Below are positions 17,973 through 27,149 of a stretch of DNA of 42,311 nucleotides, piece by piece (position 1 is the first letter of the stretch; every line of letters begins with the position of its first letter). This stretch comes from Syntrophobacteraceae bacterium (GTDB taxonomy: Bacteria; Desulfobacterota; Syntrophobacteria; Syntrophobacterales; Syntrophobacteraceae), in NCBI GenBank assembly GCA_018053185.1, contig JAGPLX010000022.1, positions 1 to 42,311 of the forward strand, written 5' to 3'. A program made the position numbers and the translations under genes. The notes below the pieces were generated by a model, which made no database searches, had not been told where the DNA came from, and saw nothing but the letters and a program-made list of their open reading frames with translations.

Positions 17973-18014
17973 GCAGGCGCAACAGAAAATAAAATCGTAA
18001 ATGGTGGGAAACTT

Positions 18015-18662
18015 TTGGAGCTTCTGGTAAACGAGATCTTTCACAGCATTCAGGGAGAGTCCACCCTCGCCGGCTGGCCCTGTGTTTTCGTCCGGCTTAC
18101 CGGCTGCAATCTCCGGTGCAATTACTGCGACACCCGGTATGCGTGGGAAGAAGGCCGTCTACTGGACAGCCGCGAAATCCTCCGCCAGATCCGGCAGTTC
18201 GGCTGTTCTCTGGTGGAAATCACCGGGGGGGAACCTCTCATCCAGCAAGACACCCCGGCAATGATTGTCGAACTGCTGGACTGCGGCTACCGGGTCTTGA
18301 TCGAGACCAACGGAAGCCGGGACATCTCCCGTGTGGATTCCCGCTGTGTGCGCATCGTGGACTTCAAGTGCCCTTCGAGCGGGGAGACGGACTCCATCGA
18401 TCTCGAAAACATCGGAAGACTCAATGAACACGATGAGCTGAAACTGGTCGTCGCGGACTGGAACGACTATCTATTCGCCAAGGACATCACGCGGCAGGTT
18501 CAAAAGCTGTCATTCCCCGATCTAACGATCCATTTCTCGCCGGTGTTCGGAAGGCTGGAACCCAGGGAACTTGCCCGATGGATCCTTCGAGACGGGTTGA
18601 GGGTTCGCTTGAATGTCCAGCTCCACAAATACATCTGGGGACCCTGTCAACGAGGGGTATAA
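18015..18662 (+). CDS. queE: 7-carboxy-7-deazaguanine synthase QueE
   Basis: QueE is a radical-SAM enzyme that contracts the ring of 6-carboxytetrahydropterin to form CDG, a step toward queuosine in tRNA. The radical-SAM motif is [14 protein letters not shown] (C-x3-C-x2-C); [12 protein letters not shown] at the N-terminus and [11 protein letters not shown] are family signatures. I place the start at TTG 18015, because GGTGGGA sits 6 bases upstream and the resulting N-terminus ([15 protein letters not shown]) matches other QueE proteins; ATG at 18001 is out of frame, and the more upstream ATG at 17925 adds unrelated residues. The protein then has 215 residues. queC and queF follow on the same strand. 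Confidence 0.92.
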   Translation: MELLVNEIFHSIQGESTLAGWPCVFVRLTGCNLRCNYCDTRYAWEEGRLLDSREILRQIRQFGCSLVEITGGEPLIQQDTPAMIVELLDCGYRVLIETNGSRDISRVDSRCVRIVDFKCPSSGETDSIDLENIGRLNEHDELKLVVADWNDYLFAKDITRQVQKLSFPDLTIHFSPVFGRLEPRELARWILRDGLRVRLNVQLHKYIWGPCQRGV

Positions 18663-18748
18663 AACCGGGTTTTGCCCGCAGGCTTCCCACTCCACGGTGG
18701 TGGACCCGTCCCCGCGGCGGATCGGGCGTGGGGAAAGCCATCCAAGGT

Positions 18749-19465
18749 ATGAGTCGAGAATCACGAATGGATCCCCTTTGTCCGCCCAAGGCCGTAGTGC
18801 TGTTGTCCGGAGGCGTTGACTCCACAACCTGCCTGGCCGTGGCCCGAAAAGAAGGCTTCGAACTTTATGCGCTGAGTTTCTTCTATCACCAGCGCCATGA
18901 GATCGAGATTCACTCGGCCAAGAGAGTGGCGGCCGCTTTCCACGTGAAGGAGCACCTCATCCTCGAGCTTCCCTTGAACCGGATCGGTGGGTCCGCCTTG
19001 ACGGACCGCATCGAGGTTCCCAAGGATATCCCCCGAGCCGAGAGGGAAAGGAGGATTCCGGTAACCTACGTACCGGCGCGGAACACCATTTTCCTCTCCC
19101 TCGCCCTCGGTTGGGCAGAGGTGCTCGGGGCCGCCGACCTTTTCATCGGGGTGAACGCCGTGGACTATTCCGGCTACCCGGACTGCCGGCCCCAATTCAT
19201 CCGGGCGTTCCAGGCCATGGCCAACCTGGCATTGAAGGCGACGGTGGAGGACCGGATGGAGGTGCATATCCACACGCCGCTCATTCACATGTCCAAGGCC
19301 CAGATCATCCGCTGTGGAATCGAGCTCGGCGTGGATTACTCCCTGACTCATTCCTGTTACGATCCGGACCCGGGAGGCCGAGCCTGCGGTCGCTGTGACA
19401 GTTGTCTGCTCCGAGCGAAAGGATTCCTCGAGGCGGGGATTCCGGACCCCGCCACCGAGGGTTAG
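18749..19465 (+). CDS. queC: 7-cyano-7-deazaguanine (preQ0) synthase QueC
   Basis: QueC converts CDG to preQ0 with ammonia and ATP. The 238-residue protein has the PP-loop SGGVDSTT (20-27), [37 protein letters not shown], and a C-terminal zinc site in [20 protein letters not shown]. The start at 18749 has AAGG too close for ideal spacing; the in-frame ATG at 18767 would remove six residues and also keep the domain. It lies 86 bases after queE and 36 before queF, so the three are probably one transcript. Confidence 0.94.
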   Translation: MSRESRMDPLCPPKAVVLLSGGVDSTTCLAVARKEGFELYALSFFYHQRHEIEIHSAKRVAAAFHVKEHLILELPLNRIGGSALTDRIEVPKDIPRAERERRIPVTYVPARNTIFLSLALGWAEVLGAADLFIGVNAVDYSGYPDCRPQFIRAFQAMANLALKATVEDRMEVHIHTPLIHMSKAQIIRCGIELGVDYSLTHSCYDPDPGGRACGRCDSCLLRAKGFLEAGIPDPATEG

Positions 19466-19501
19466 GTCGATAGACAGGACGGAAGGAGGCTCGGAAATCT
19501 T

Positions 19502-19969
19502 ATGAGCGACACCGCTCAACCCGAATTGACCCAGCTGGGACATAAGGCGCCCTTGCCCGTGACTCCCGAGGAGGCACACATCGAGACCATCCCGAATCCG
19601 CGGCGGGAGATCGATTACGTGGTGCGTCTCACCTCTCCGGAATTCACCACCCTGTGCCCCATTACGGGCCAGCCGGACTTCGCCGTGATCATTGTCGACT
19701 ATGTCCCGCGGGAGCGACTCGTGGAGAGCAAGTCCTTCAAGCTGTTTCTGGGAAGTTTTCGAAATTACGGCGCGTTCAACGAAGAATGTACCGTCGCCAT
19801 CCACACCCGTTTGAAGGAAGCCATGGACCCCAAGTATCTTCGGGTTGTGGGCCTGTGGAATCCCCGGGGAGGAATTCCCATTGACGTGGCGGTCGAGACC
19901 GGGGAACTGCCCCCTTGTTGCCGTCCACTGCCCTTGGGGAACTGCAGTTACCGGGGCGGCAGGGAGTGA
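19502..19969 (+). CDS. queF: NADPH-dependent preQ0 reductase QueF (unimodular type)
   Basis: QueF reduces the nitrile of preQ0 to the aminomethyl group of preQ1, the base inserted into tRNA by Tgt. The 155-residue length fits the short, Bacillus-like type. The catalytic Cys is in TTLCPITGQPDFA, with the conserved Asp in PDF; the QueF motif is ESKSFKLFLGSFRN, and the C-terminal CCRPLPLGNCSYRG is an additional Cys-rich stretch. AAGGAGG near 19481 is rather far (about 14 bases) from the ATG. Together with queE and queC it covers preQ1 synthesis from 6-carboxytetrahydropterin; queD and folE are not in the window. Confidence 0.93.
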   Translation: MSDTAQPELTQLGHKAPLPVTPEEAHIETIPNPRREIDYVVRLTSPEFTTLCPITGQPDFAVIIVDYVPRERLVESKSFKLFLGSFRNYGAFNEECTVAIHTRLKEAMDPKYLRVVGLWNPRGGIPIDVAVETGELPPCCRPLPLGNCSYRGGRE

Positions 19970-20156
19970 AATCCGGAGAGCCCCGTTCAGCGGCCCTTCC
20001 GGGCCCGAGCTCGGGCCGACCGGCGACGAGAGTATGTCGAAGTCTGCGAGGCAAAATTCAGGAGGCGAAATACTGTTGGGAAGTCCGCCGGAAAGATCAG
20101 GGTCTGGATTTAAAGTCGACAAAACATCGAACAGGTAAGGCGAAAGAGGTTGACGA

Positions 20157-21128
20157 ATGATGAACTCCATCCATTTGAAAAATCTGAGAGAAGCTTCCGA
20201 GCGAGGGTTTCCCGTATCCGAGGAAACAGCTCTTGCCATACTGCGCTGTCATCGGGACGACATTCCAGAAGTGTGTGCCGCAGCCACCAGGATCCGCCGA
20301 AGGTACTTCGGGGACAAGATCATTTCATGTTCCATCATGAACGCCAAGAGCGGAGCCTGCAAGGAAGACTGCGCCTTCTGCGCCCAGTCCTCCCACCACC
20401 GCACCCGCGCCGAGATTTCTCCGTTGGCACAACCCCGGGAAATCCTGGCTGCTTACCACACCGTCCTGGACCTTCCCGTCGAGTATTTCGGGGTGGTCAC
20501 CAGCGGAGAGTCACTCAGCAAGACCGGGGTGAGGAAGGTGTGCGAAGTCGTCGAAAGGGAACGCAACTCCCGGGTGAAATGGTGTGCCTCCTTCGGTTGC
20601 CTGGATCGGCATGACCTGAAGGCCCTCAAGGAAGCCGGATTCAGTCGGTTTCACCACAACCTGGAAACGGCGGAAAGCTACTACCCGAGTGTTTGCACCA
20701 CCCACCCCTATTCAAAACGGCTTGCCACCGTGCGTGCCGTGAAGGAGGTGGGACTCGAGGTCTGCTGTGGCGGCATCCTCGGCCTGGGAGAATCCCTCGA
20801 TCAGAGGGTGGAATTTGCCGCCTGCCTGGCACGAGAGGAAGTGGACTCCATTCCCTTGAACTTCCTCATCCCCATCCCAGGCACTAAACTCGACCATATG
20901 GAACCCATGAAGCCCCTGGATATGATCCGCAACATCGCCATGTTCCGCCTGATGAACCCGAGGGCCGAAGTGAGGGTCTGTGCCGGCAGGCTGCATCTGC
21001 GAGACCTCCAAGCCATGATCTTTTATGCGGGAGCTACGGGAATCATGATGGGACCTTTGCTGACCGTTGCCGGCCGGGAGGTGGAACAGGACCGAAGGAT
21101 GCTCGAGGACCTCGAGTTCGCCCTCTGA
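20157..21128 (+). CDS. bioB: Biotin synthase BioB, with anaerobe-type auxiliary cluster ligands
   Basis: BioB is a radical-SAM enzyme that inserts sulfur into dethiobiotin. The 323-residue protein has the radical-SAM motif CKEDCAFC (C68, C72, C75), [21 protein letters not shown] and the C-terminal [12 protein letters not shown]. Of the E. coli auxiliary [2Fe-2S] ligands (Cys97, Cys128, Cys188, Arg260), the counterparts of Cys128 (C143), Cys188 (C203) and Arg260 (R273) are present, but the Cys97 position is Gly112 (YFGVVTSG). An extra Cys (C180 in SVCTTHPYS) and a CC pair at 203-204 occur, as in BioB proteins of strict anaerobes, suggesting a different sulfur-donating cluster. No other bio gene is nearby. 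It converges on the YcaO gene with only 12 bases between stop codons. Confidence 0.88.
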   Translation: MMNSIHLKNLREASERGFPVSEETALAILRCHRDDIPEVCAAATRIRRRYFGDKIISCSIMNAKSGACKEDCAFCAQSSHHRTRAEISPLAQPREILAAYHTVLDLPVEYFGVVTSGESLSKTGVRKVCEVVERERNSRVKWCASFGCLDRHDLKALKEAGFSRFHHNLETAESYYPSVCTTHPYSKRLATVRAVKEVGLEVCCGGILGLGESLDQRVEFAACLAREEVDSIPLNFLIPIPGTKLDHMEPMKPLDMIRNIAMFRLMNPRAEVRVCAGRLHLRDLQAMIFYAGATGIMMGPLLTVAGREVEQDRRMLEDLEFAL

Positions 21129-21140
21129 TCTCGGCACTCT

Positions 21141-22880
21141 CTATTCCCTTTCTCCCGCCTCCGCTGTCAGGCGGTCCAGATTTTCCCGCGCAAATTCGAT
21201 GTCCGGATCCAGCTCGAGGGCCATTCGATACAGGCGGATGGCTTCTTCCCGGAAACCAAGTTCCCTCAAATTGGATCCGATATTGGCATAGTCGATTCCG
21301 GACCCCGGATCGATCTCGATGGCCCGCTCGAAAGCCTCGATGGCCGCCTGGTGCTCTTTGAGCCGATAGTGGCAAAAGCCTCGCAGGTTGTAGATTTCCT
21401 TCAGTTCCGGGTTGTGCTGTTCCGCCGTATCGAGGGCCTTCAGGGCGTCCCGGTATTCTCCCAGGTCCTTGTGGCAGGAAGCCATGTGAACGAAAATACT
21501 GGCGATGTCCAAGGGTGCCGGGTCCTGATGGAGAGCGCTGCGAAACATGGCCAGAGCCTCCCGAGGTCGGTCCGCCAGCTCAAGGCTGTGGGCGTGAAAG
21601 AAGGTGAGATCGTACCGGGGACCGAAAATTTCGAGAAGGCGTTCCATCTGCACAGAGGCCGCTTCCGACGGTAAGCCACGAAGGATCGTCCTTGCCGCGT
21701 GCTGGGCAAAGTCCGTACCCCGGGTTCGGTCCAGGAAATGAGCTCCGGGAACCACCGTATACACCGCCGGTACCCGGACCTCGGGGTGAGTCACCTCAAT
21801 GGTGAAAACGTCCCGGCCGAGTCTCTCGAGAGCCCGCACGCATCGGTCGATCTCGACCCGGAAGCTGTCGTCCTCGAGGTTCGGCAGACTCCGGACGGAC
21901 ACAAGGTCCCCCGTGTCCATGAGGTAGGCGGCCTCGTCGAGAGATTCGTACTTGGGAAGAGTAGGGCGATAGGAGGTGCGATTCGCGAAGTCCCCGGCCA
22001 GTTGGGCAATTTCCGTGAGCGCTCGACACAGGGACTTTTCCGGGCTGGTCGTTGTTCCGGCCGCGAAGACGATCTCACTGCGCTCGGGAAAAGTGGACGG
22101 ATCGTAGGCTAGGGCTCCCACGGTGGGAATCCCCGTGTCCAGGGAAAAATCCCGGAGGAAAAGCCGAATGCCGAGACGATGGAACTTCTCCACCAGCTCG
22201 ATGGCCACGGGGTCTTCCAGTGACCGGACATCGATTCCGGGTGTCGGGATTTTCCCATAGCTGACGACCGTCCCGACGTGGCGCTCCACGACCTCGCACA
22301 GGCTCTGAAGGATGGCTTCTTCCAAGGTATTTCCAGCAGCCGCCCCGTTATATTCGTTGATGAGATAAAACCAGTCGATGGGAATCCACTGGTCCTCGCC
22401 CACCGTCAGGTTGTGGGCCACGACCCATCGCAGGGGGCATTCATCCAGAAATTCCCTGCATTTCTCAGCAGGAGTGGTCGAGTCATGGATCGAATCCAGG
22501 AGTCTTTCCACCGGGACGGCGTCGGTGCCGAGGGAGGAGAGGGGGGCAATGGAAAAGGGGTGATGGTGCAGGAAGGAAAAGAAGCTGAACCGTTCCATCA
22601 GTTCCATGATGGCACTGGCTTCGGACTGGCTCGCAGACGCCCCTTTTCCCATCTGCTTCTTGGTTCCCGTAAGCCTTGTGGCGTCCGTTCCACACAGGCT
22701 GATGAACACCGGAATGGAAAGCCTCCCCGTGTCGATTCGCACGGTTTTTGTCAGAAGATCCATCTCGATGCGTGCCAGCCGGTTGCGGACCCACCGGACC
22801 GTTTCTTCCGGTGTTCGGGCCTTGTCCTGATCGTGCCGAAATGCTTTACGGCAATCGCTGAGCTGCAGGGTCGATTTCAT
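21141..22880 (-). CDS. YcaO-domain protein with C-terminal TPR repeats
   Basis: YcaO proteins use ATP to activate backbone amides, for azoline formation, thioamidation or, in E. coli YcaO, to support RimO-dependent methylthiolation of ribosomal protein S12. The 579-residue protein has a YcaO domain (about 50-430) with ATP-site residues in SEASAIMELMERF (E87, E93, E96) and NTLEEAILQSLCEVVERH. Residues about 440-579 contain TPR repeats (EIYNLRGFCHYRLKEHQAAIE, DYANIGSNLRELGFREEAIR). The C-terminal PxPxP tail of azoline-forming enzymes is absent; the TPR tail is as in E. coli YcaO. The ATG at 22880 is 2 bases after the rnd stop, indicating one operon. No precursor peptide or TfuA-like partner is visible nearby. 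Confidence 0.85.
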   Translation of the reverse strand: MKSTLQLSDCRKAFRHDQDKARTPEETVRWVRNRLARIEMDLLTKTVRIDTGRLSIPVFISLCGTDATRLTGTKKQMGKGASASQSEASAIMELMERFSFFSFLHHHPFSIAPLSSLGTDAVPVERLLDSIHDSTTPAEKCREFLDECPLRWVVAHNLTVGEDQWIPIDWFYLINEYNGAAAGNTLEEAILQSLCEVVERHVGTVVSYGKIPTPGIDVRSLEDPVAIELVEKFHRLGIRLFLRDFSLDTGIPTVGALAYDPSTFPERSEIVFAAGTTTSPEKSLCRALTEIAQLAGDFANRTSYRPTLPKYESLDEAAYLMDTGDLVSVRSLPNLEDDSFRVEIDRCVRALERLGRDVFTIEVTHPEVRVPAVYTVVPGAHFLDRTRGTDFAQHAARTILRGLPSEAASVQMERLLEIFGPRYDLTFFHAHSLELADRPREALAMFRSALHQDPAPLDIASIFVHMASCHKDLGEYRDALKALDTAEQHNPELKEIYNLRGFCHYRLKEHQAAIEAFERAIEIDPGSGIDYANIGSNLRELGFREEAIRLYRMALELDPDIEFARENLDRLTAEAGERE

Positions 22881-22882
22881 GG

Positions 22883-23740
22883 CTAAACGTTCCAAATCCT
22901 TTTGAGTAACTGCCGAGCGGATGGATGGTGCCGGTAGACCTTCGGCACCCCCTTGATCCGGGCCAGGTCCTCGACGCTGGCGGGCCGGCATTGAGCGAGG
23001 CGCACCAGGGTTTCGTTGGAAAGAATCCGAAAGGGAGCGATGTCACGCTTTTTGGCCTCCTGTTCTCTATACAAGTACAGGGCCTTCAGCACCCGTTTTC
23101 CCTCCTGATCGAGCTGGCGTGCCCCTCGAATGTACAGGTATCCCCCCGGACGGAACACCTTTTGCTGGAGGCTCTGTTCGCAGACCATCTGAAAGGCTTT
23201 CGCGGCCGCGTCCCAAAGATTGCGTTCCTCGAGTTCGACTGCCATTTGATGCCGCAAAGGGATTAGGTAATGAGTATCCAGGCGGGCGTAGTCGAGTTGT
23301 TCTTCGTCGAGGGGTCTGCGGGCCCAGTTGCATCTCTGCCATTTCTTGTCCAGGATGACCCCGAAATGATCCTCGAGCATTCTCGCGAGGGCCAATTTCT
23401 TGCAGCCCAGGAGTTTCCCCGCGATGGCCGTATCGAAAAGGCCGTGCACCTGGAATTGAAAGTCGCGTTTGAACCCCAGCACATCGTTGGAGGCCGCATG
23501 GAAGATCTTCTCGATCTTCGAGTCCGAGAGGACTTCTCCAAGACCGGTCAGATCCTCTATGGCGAGAGGATCCAGGATGTAGTCCTCCTCGGGGGTGGAG
23601 ATCTGAATGAGGCATAGTCGTTCGAAATAGGCATGGAAGCTGTTTGATTCCGTGTCCACGGCGATATGTCGTGACTCCCTGAGGCGTGGTAGAATTTCGG
23701 CCAGCTTCCTGGTCGTCTCGATGAGAAGAGGAGGTTTCAT
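22883..23740 (-). CDS. rnd: Ribonuclease D family 3'-5' exonuclease
   Basis: This enzyme trims the 3' ends of tRNA precursors and other stable RNAs. The 285-residue protein has the DEDDy exonuclease motifs: AVDTESNSFHAYF (Exo I), FHAASNDVLGFKRDF (Exo II) and DYARLDTHYLIPL (Exo III with Tyr). A C-terminal HRDC domain follows (about 205-280, APFRILSNETLVRLAQCRPASVEDLARIKGV). E. coli RNase D is longer (375 residues) with a second HRDC-like domain that is missing here. The ATG at 23740 follows AGGAAATCCTTTC. It is co-oriented with and nearly abuts the YcaO gene, and is divergent from the Smr gene across 62 bases. Confidence 0.9.
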   Translation of the reverse strand: MKPPLLIETTRKLAEILPRLRESRHIAVDTESNSFHAYFERLCLIQISTPEEDYILDPLAIEDLTGLGEVLSDSKIEKIFHAASNDVLGFKRDFQFQVHGLFDTAIAGKLLGCKKLALARMLEDHFGVILDKKWQRCNWARRPLDEEQLDYARLDTHYLIPLRHQMAVELEERNLWDAAAKAFQMVCEQSLQQKVFRPGGYLYIRGARQLDQEGKRVLKALYLYREQEAKKRDIAPFRILSNETLVRLAQCRPASVEDLARIKGVPKVYRHHPSARQLLKRIWNV

Positions 23741-23802
23741 GAAAGGATTTCCTGTTTCGCACTCCCGTGCTATCAATGAACGGCAAAAGAACGAGGCAGG
23801 CC

Positions 23803-24558
23803 ATGATGGACAAGAAGAAGGCAATTCTTCTCACCAGGCAACGACCCCCCCATCGAGAGCCCGACGGGCCCACCTTCTATACCCCCTTTGCGGGCCTGGA
23901 TCAACAGCTGTCGAGACGAAGATTTCCGTGTCCCGAGCCCAGAGCCGTAACACCGGAACCTTTGTGCAGGGAGACTCCGGAGCAGGAAGAAGAAAGGCTT
24001 TTTCGTGAGGCGATGGCCGACGTGGTTCCCCTGGATCGTACTCAAGGGGTTCGCATTCCCCCCGTCCCCCCCGCGAAGAGCCCTCCTCGATTCCTGGCCC
24101 GGGAAGAGCTCGATGTCTACACACAACTGACGGACCTTGTCAGCGGGCAGGCATCTTTTGAGCTGACCTATTCCGATGAATACATCGACGGAGCGCTGGT
24201 GGGTCTTTCGCCGGATATACTTCGGAAGCTTCGCAAGGGAGAGTTCAGCCGGCAGGATAGTATCGACCTGCATGGGTACAAGCGGGCGGAGGCACGTGAG
24301 GTGGTGACCGCATTCCTGTGGGAGAGCTTCGCGAGGAATCTTCGATGCGTCCTTGTTATCTCAGGGAGAGGTCTCAACTCGAGGGACAAACAGCCCATTT
24401 TGAAAGAGGGACTGGTCTCGTGGTTGACTCGATCCCCCCTCAAGCAACTGGTTCTCGCCTTTGCCTCAGCCAGATCCCAGGATGGAGGAGCGGGGGCTAT
24501 CTATGTGCTATTGCGCCGCAATCCCGGGAAGGGGTCGGTCGTGTCACCTGCCATCTAG
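23803..24558 (+). CDS. Smr (MutS2 C-terminal-like) domain protein
   Basis: The 251-residue protein carries a C-terminal Smr domain (about 160-245), a fold associated with nicking or cleavage of nucleic acids. The signatures are DSIDLHGYKRAEAREVV and VLVISGRGLNSRDKQPILKEGLVSWL, followed by AFASARSQDGGAGAIYVLLRR. The N-terminal 150 residues are Pro/Arg-rich and probably flexible (RQRPPHREPDGP, VRIPPVPPAKSPPR). It is a stand-alone Smr protein, not MutS2, because no ATPase domain is present. The start at 23803 (ATGATG) has GAGG upstream; in-frame GTG 23767 and ATG 23776 would add up to 12 residues. Its biochemical target is unknown. Confidence 0.85.
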   Translation: MMDKKKAILLTRQRPPHREPDGPTFYTPFAGLDQQLSRRRFPCPEPRAVTPEPLCRETPEQEEERLFREAMADVVPLDRTQGVRIPPVPPAKSPPRFLAREELDVYTQLTDLVSGQASFELTYSDEYIDGALVGLSPDILRKLRKGEFSRQDSIDLHGYKRAEAREVVTAFLWESFARNLRCVLVISGRGLNSRDKQPILKEGLVSWLTRSPLKQLVLAFASARSQDGGAGAIYVLLRRNPGKGSVVSPAI

Positions 24559-24573
24559 TTCCCTACGAGGGAA
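24559..24573 (+). terminator. Hairpin directly after the Smr stop codon
   Basis: TTCCCT and AGGGAA form a perfect 6-pair stem with an ACG loop, starting at the base after the stop codon. It lies in the 96-base gap between convergent genes (Smr and adenine deaminase). The following T-run is poor, so it is only a candidate terminator or a 3'-end stabiliser. Confidence 0.3.
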
Positions 24574-24654
24574 TTCAGCACCCGCTTCCATTGGGCACAG
24601 CCCTTCCTCCTGTTGGGAAAGACAAGATGATCAATTCCGTCTAGGCGAACAGTA

Positions 24655-26388
24655 CTAATTCCCCTTGAACAAGGGGAGGAAGGAGAAGGCATTCACGTCC
24701 ACGAGGCCGAGATCGGTGAGCTTAAGGGCGGGAATCACGGGCAGGGCAAGAAAGGATAGGGCCATGAACGGATTGTCCATGGAACATCCCCATTGGCGGG
24801 CTCGATGTTTCATTGAATCAAGCCGGTGCACCACATGTTCCAGGGGCTGGTCGGACATGAGCCCCGCCACGGGCAGCGGCAGGAGATCCACCGGTTCCCC
24901 GGCCCGGCCGACGGCCATTCCACCTCCTGCCTCGCGAACCGCCGACACCACGTGCACAATGTCCTCATCCCCGATGCCGGCCGCGATCACATTGTGGGCA
25001 TCGTGAGCCACGGTGGCGGCCAAGGCGCCCTTCTTGAGGCCAAAACCCCGTACAAAAGCCACGGAAGGAGATCGGTCCGGTACGTAGCGGTTGAAAACAA
25101 CCAGTTTCAAAACATCGCGATCCGGATCCGCAACCACCTTCCCGTCCACCACCCTGGGAGCGATGAGAATTTCCTCGGTCAAGAGCGTTCCCTCCCGGGC
25201 GCCGATGACCCGCAGACGCCCCGGCCGGACAGGGACCGCCAAATCCTGCTCCTCGATCCGGGAGATTCGCATGGGGGCCGGGGGCGGCGTCACGGTTGAA
25301 GCCCAAAGACCTTCGGCAATGGTGAGCTTTCCATCGCGGGCCGCTTCCACTCCCCCCTTGAACACTAGCTCGGGCCTCCATGGATTCAGGGTCGGGCTCA
25401 CACTGAAGTCCGCCAGGTACCCCGGAGCGACGGCGCCCCGCCGCTGCAACCCGAAATAGCGGGCCGGGGTCCAGGTTGCGAGGGTGATGGCTCGAACCGG
25501 GTCCATTCCCAACTCCATGGCCCGGTTCACCGAAAAGTTCATGTGGCCGTCCCTGCACAAATCGTCCGGGTGCCGGTCGTCACTCACCAGCATACAGTGG
25601 GGCCATGTGAATTCGTCGACCAGGGGCAAAAGGGCGGCCAGGTCTTTGGACTGGCTGCCTTCACGGATCATGACGGTCATGCCCCCGGCAAGCTTTTCCC
25701 TCGCTTCCTCGAGGTCTGTGCACTCGTGGTCCGAACCGATCCCCGTGGCAAGATAGGCATTGAGATCCCGCCCGCCCAGTCGGGGGCAGTGGCCGTCCAT
25801 CACCCGGTCCTGGAAAAGGATGAGCTTGTCCACCACTTCCGGCAGCCCTGTCAACACGCCCGGAAAGTTCATCATCTCGGCCAGTCCCAGGAGTCTTGGA
25901 TGAGGCAGGAGCGAATACAGGTCGGCCGCGCGAAGCTGCGCCCCCGACGTCTCGAGGTGGGTCGCCGGGACACAGCTGGGCAGGTTGAGATAGACATCGA
26001 GAGGAAGTGCTTCCGTTGCGTCCAGAAAGTATCGAATACCTTTCAGGCCGAGTACGTTGGCAATTTCGTGAGGGTCCGCCACCACGGCGGATGTGCCCCA
26101 TGGGACTACCGCGGCACAAAACCGGGAGGGACTCAGGAGGGTGCTTTCGATGTGGATGTGACCGTCAATGAACCCGGGACAGACATATTTTCCTTCGAGA
26201 TCCAGGACTCGTCGGGCATCATAGGGTCCCCGGCCCACAAAGAGGCCGTTGCTCACGGCAAGGTCCGCCTCCTCCACCTTTCCCGTCAGTACGTTTACCA
26301 GCCGGCAATTGCGCAACAAAAGCTCGGCGGGTTTTTCTCCCCGAGCGACCCGGATCAGCTCGATCAGCCGCTGGCTATCCCGCTTCAT
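24655..26388 (-). CDS. ade: Adenine deaminase
   Basis: This enzyme hydrolyses adenine to hypoxanthine and ammonia in purine salvage. The 577-residue protein matches the family length. The metal-binding HxH of the amidohydrolase fold is in CPGFIDGHIHIESTLLSP; VVADPHEIANVLG, the Glu-rich segment LAEMMNFPGVL, SDDRHPDDLCRDGHM and the C-terminal VAHDAHNVIAAGIGDEDI are all family signatures. The ATG at 26388 has GAGGGG immediately upstream. It is the last gene of a minus-strand series after the bifunctional nuclease, with an 86-base gap. Confidence 0.94.
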   Translation of the reverse strand: MKRDSQRLIELIRVARGEKPAELLLRNCRLVNVLTGKVEEADLAVSNGLFVGRGPYDARRVLDLEGKYVCPGFIDGHIHIESTLLSPSRFCAAVVPWGTSAVVADPHEIANVLGLKGIRYFLDATEALPLDVYLNLPSCVPATHLETSGAQLRAADLYSLLPHPRLLGLAEMMNFPGVLTGLPEVVDKLILFQDRVMDGHCPRLGGRDLNAYLATGIGSDHECTDLEEAREKLAGGMTVMIREGSQSKDLAALLPLVDEFTWPHCMLVSDDRHPDDLCRDGHMNFSVNRAMELGMDPVRAITLATWTPARYFGLQRRGAVAPGYLADFSVSPTLNPWRPELVFKGGVEAARDGKLTIAEGLWASTVTPPPAPMRISRIEEQDLAVPVRPGRLRVIGAREGTLLTEEILIAPRVVDGKVVADPDRDVLKLVVFNRYVPDRSPSVAFVRGFGLKKGALAATVAHDAHNVIAAGIGDEDIVHVVSAVREAGGGMAVGRAGEPVDLLPLPVAGLMSDQPLEHVVHRLDSMKHRARQWGCSMDNPFMALSFLALPVIPALKLTDLGLVDVNAFSFLPLFKGN

Positions 26389-26474
26389 CCCCTCGTTCCC
26401 CCGAATCAAACCCCATGAAGTCTCACACAGGAATCGAGCAGGACTCTTCCTGGAACCCAGGAAGGCCCGCAGAT

Positions 26475-26972
26475 CTACATCTTGTATTTGCCGAAGGCGT
26501 CCTGATCCAGATTGTTGAGAATCTCCGCCCACTTATCCTGGTTCTCCTTGTCGAAGACCTTCTGCCCTGCGCCCTCGATTTTCTGAGACTTGGAGAGAAC
26601 CTCTTCGTTCACAAAGATGGGAGCATTGGCCCTCAAGGCGATGGCGATCGCATCGCTGGGCCGTGCATCGAGGGTGCTGATCTCGTCGTTCTCCCGCAGG
26701 TAAATGAGCGCGTAATAGGTATTGTTCCGAAGATCGCATACTTCGATTCGTTCGATACGGATCTTGAAATGATCCAGGCAGTTCATCATGAGGTCGTGAG
26801 TCATAGGACGCGGGAACTGGATTTTCTCCAGTTCCGTTGCAATGGACGTGGCCTCCAGGAGGCCGATCCAGATGGGAAGGGACGCTTCACTATGGAGGTC
26901 CTTGAGCACGACAATGGGAGTGTTGGTCTGGGGATCCATGACCAATCCCGCCACTTTCATTTCTCTGAGCAT
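26475..26972 (-). CDS. Bifunctional nuclease family protein (DUF151/BFN)
   Basis: The 165-residue protein belongs to the BFN family, some plant members of which have nuclease activity; the bacterial role is not established. Core segments are MKVAGLVMDPQTNTPIVVLKD, LPIWIGLLEATSIATELEK, FPRPMTHDLM, YALIYLREN and ISTLDARPSDAIAIALRANAPIFV, which form the conserved domain (about 5-135). A short helical tail follows (KWAEILNNLDQDAFGKYK). The ATG at 26972 follows AAGGAGGG, a strong ribosome site. It sits between miaB and ade on the same strand, 177 bases after miaB. Confidence 0.88.
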   Translation of the reverse strand: MLREMKVAGLVMDPQTNTPIVVLKDLHSEASLPIWIGLLEATSIATELEKIQFPRPMTHDLMMNCLDHFKIRIERIEVCDLRNNTYYALIYLRENDEISTLDARPSDAIAIALRANAPIFVNEEVLSKSQKIEGAGQKVFDKENQDKWAEILNNLDQDAFGKYKM

Positions 26973-27149
26973 ACAACCCTCCTTCCTGCCGCCCGTCCAG
27001 GGCGGAACGGATGGACATGGAGACCCCCTCATTGGATGCGAAACGAATCTCCACGGAACGATCTCTTTTGCATCCACCTTTTGGGGGCAAAAGACGAGAT
27101 ACCCCTCAAAAATGACCCTGTCCGAACCGACCCTGCGGGCGAAAACCCG

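Noticed and set aside
17973-18014. preQ1 riboswitch before queE
   Set aside because: The A-rich leader resembles the preQ1-I tail at first sight, but the C-rich loop and stem needed for the pseudoknot are missing.
18761-20239. 492-codon reverse frame opposite queC-queF
   Set aside because: The plus strand carries two well-defined enzymes plus the bioB start here; the reverse product is low-complexity shadow coding.
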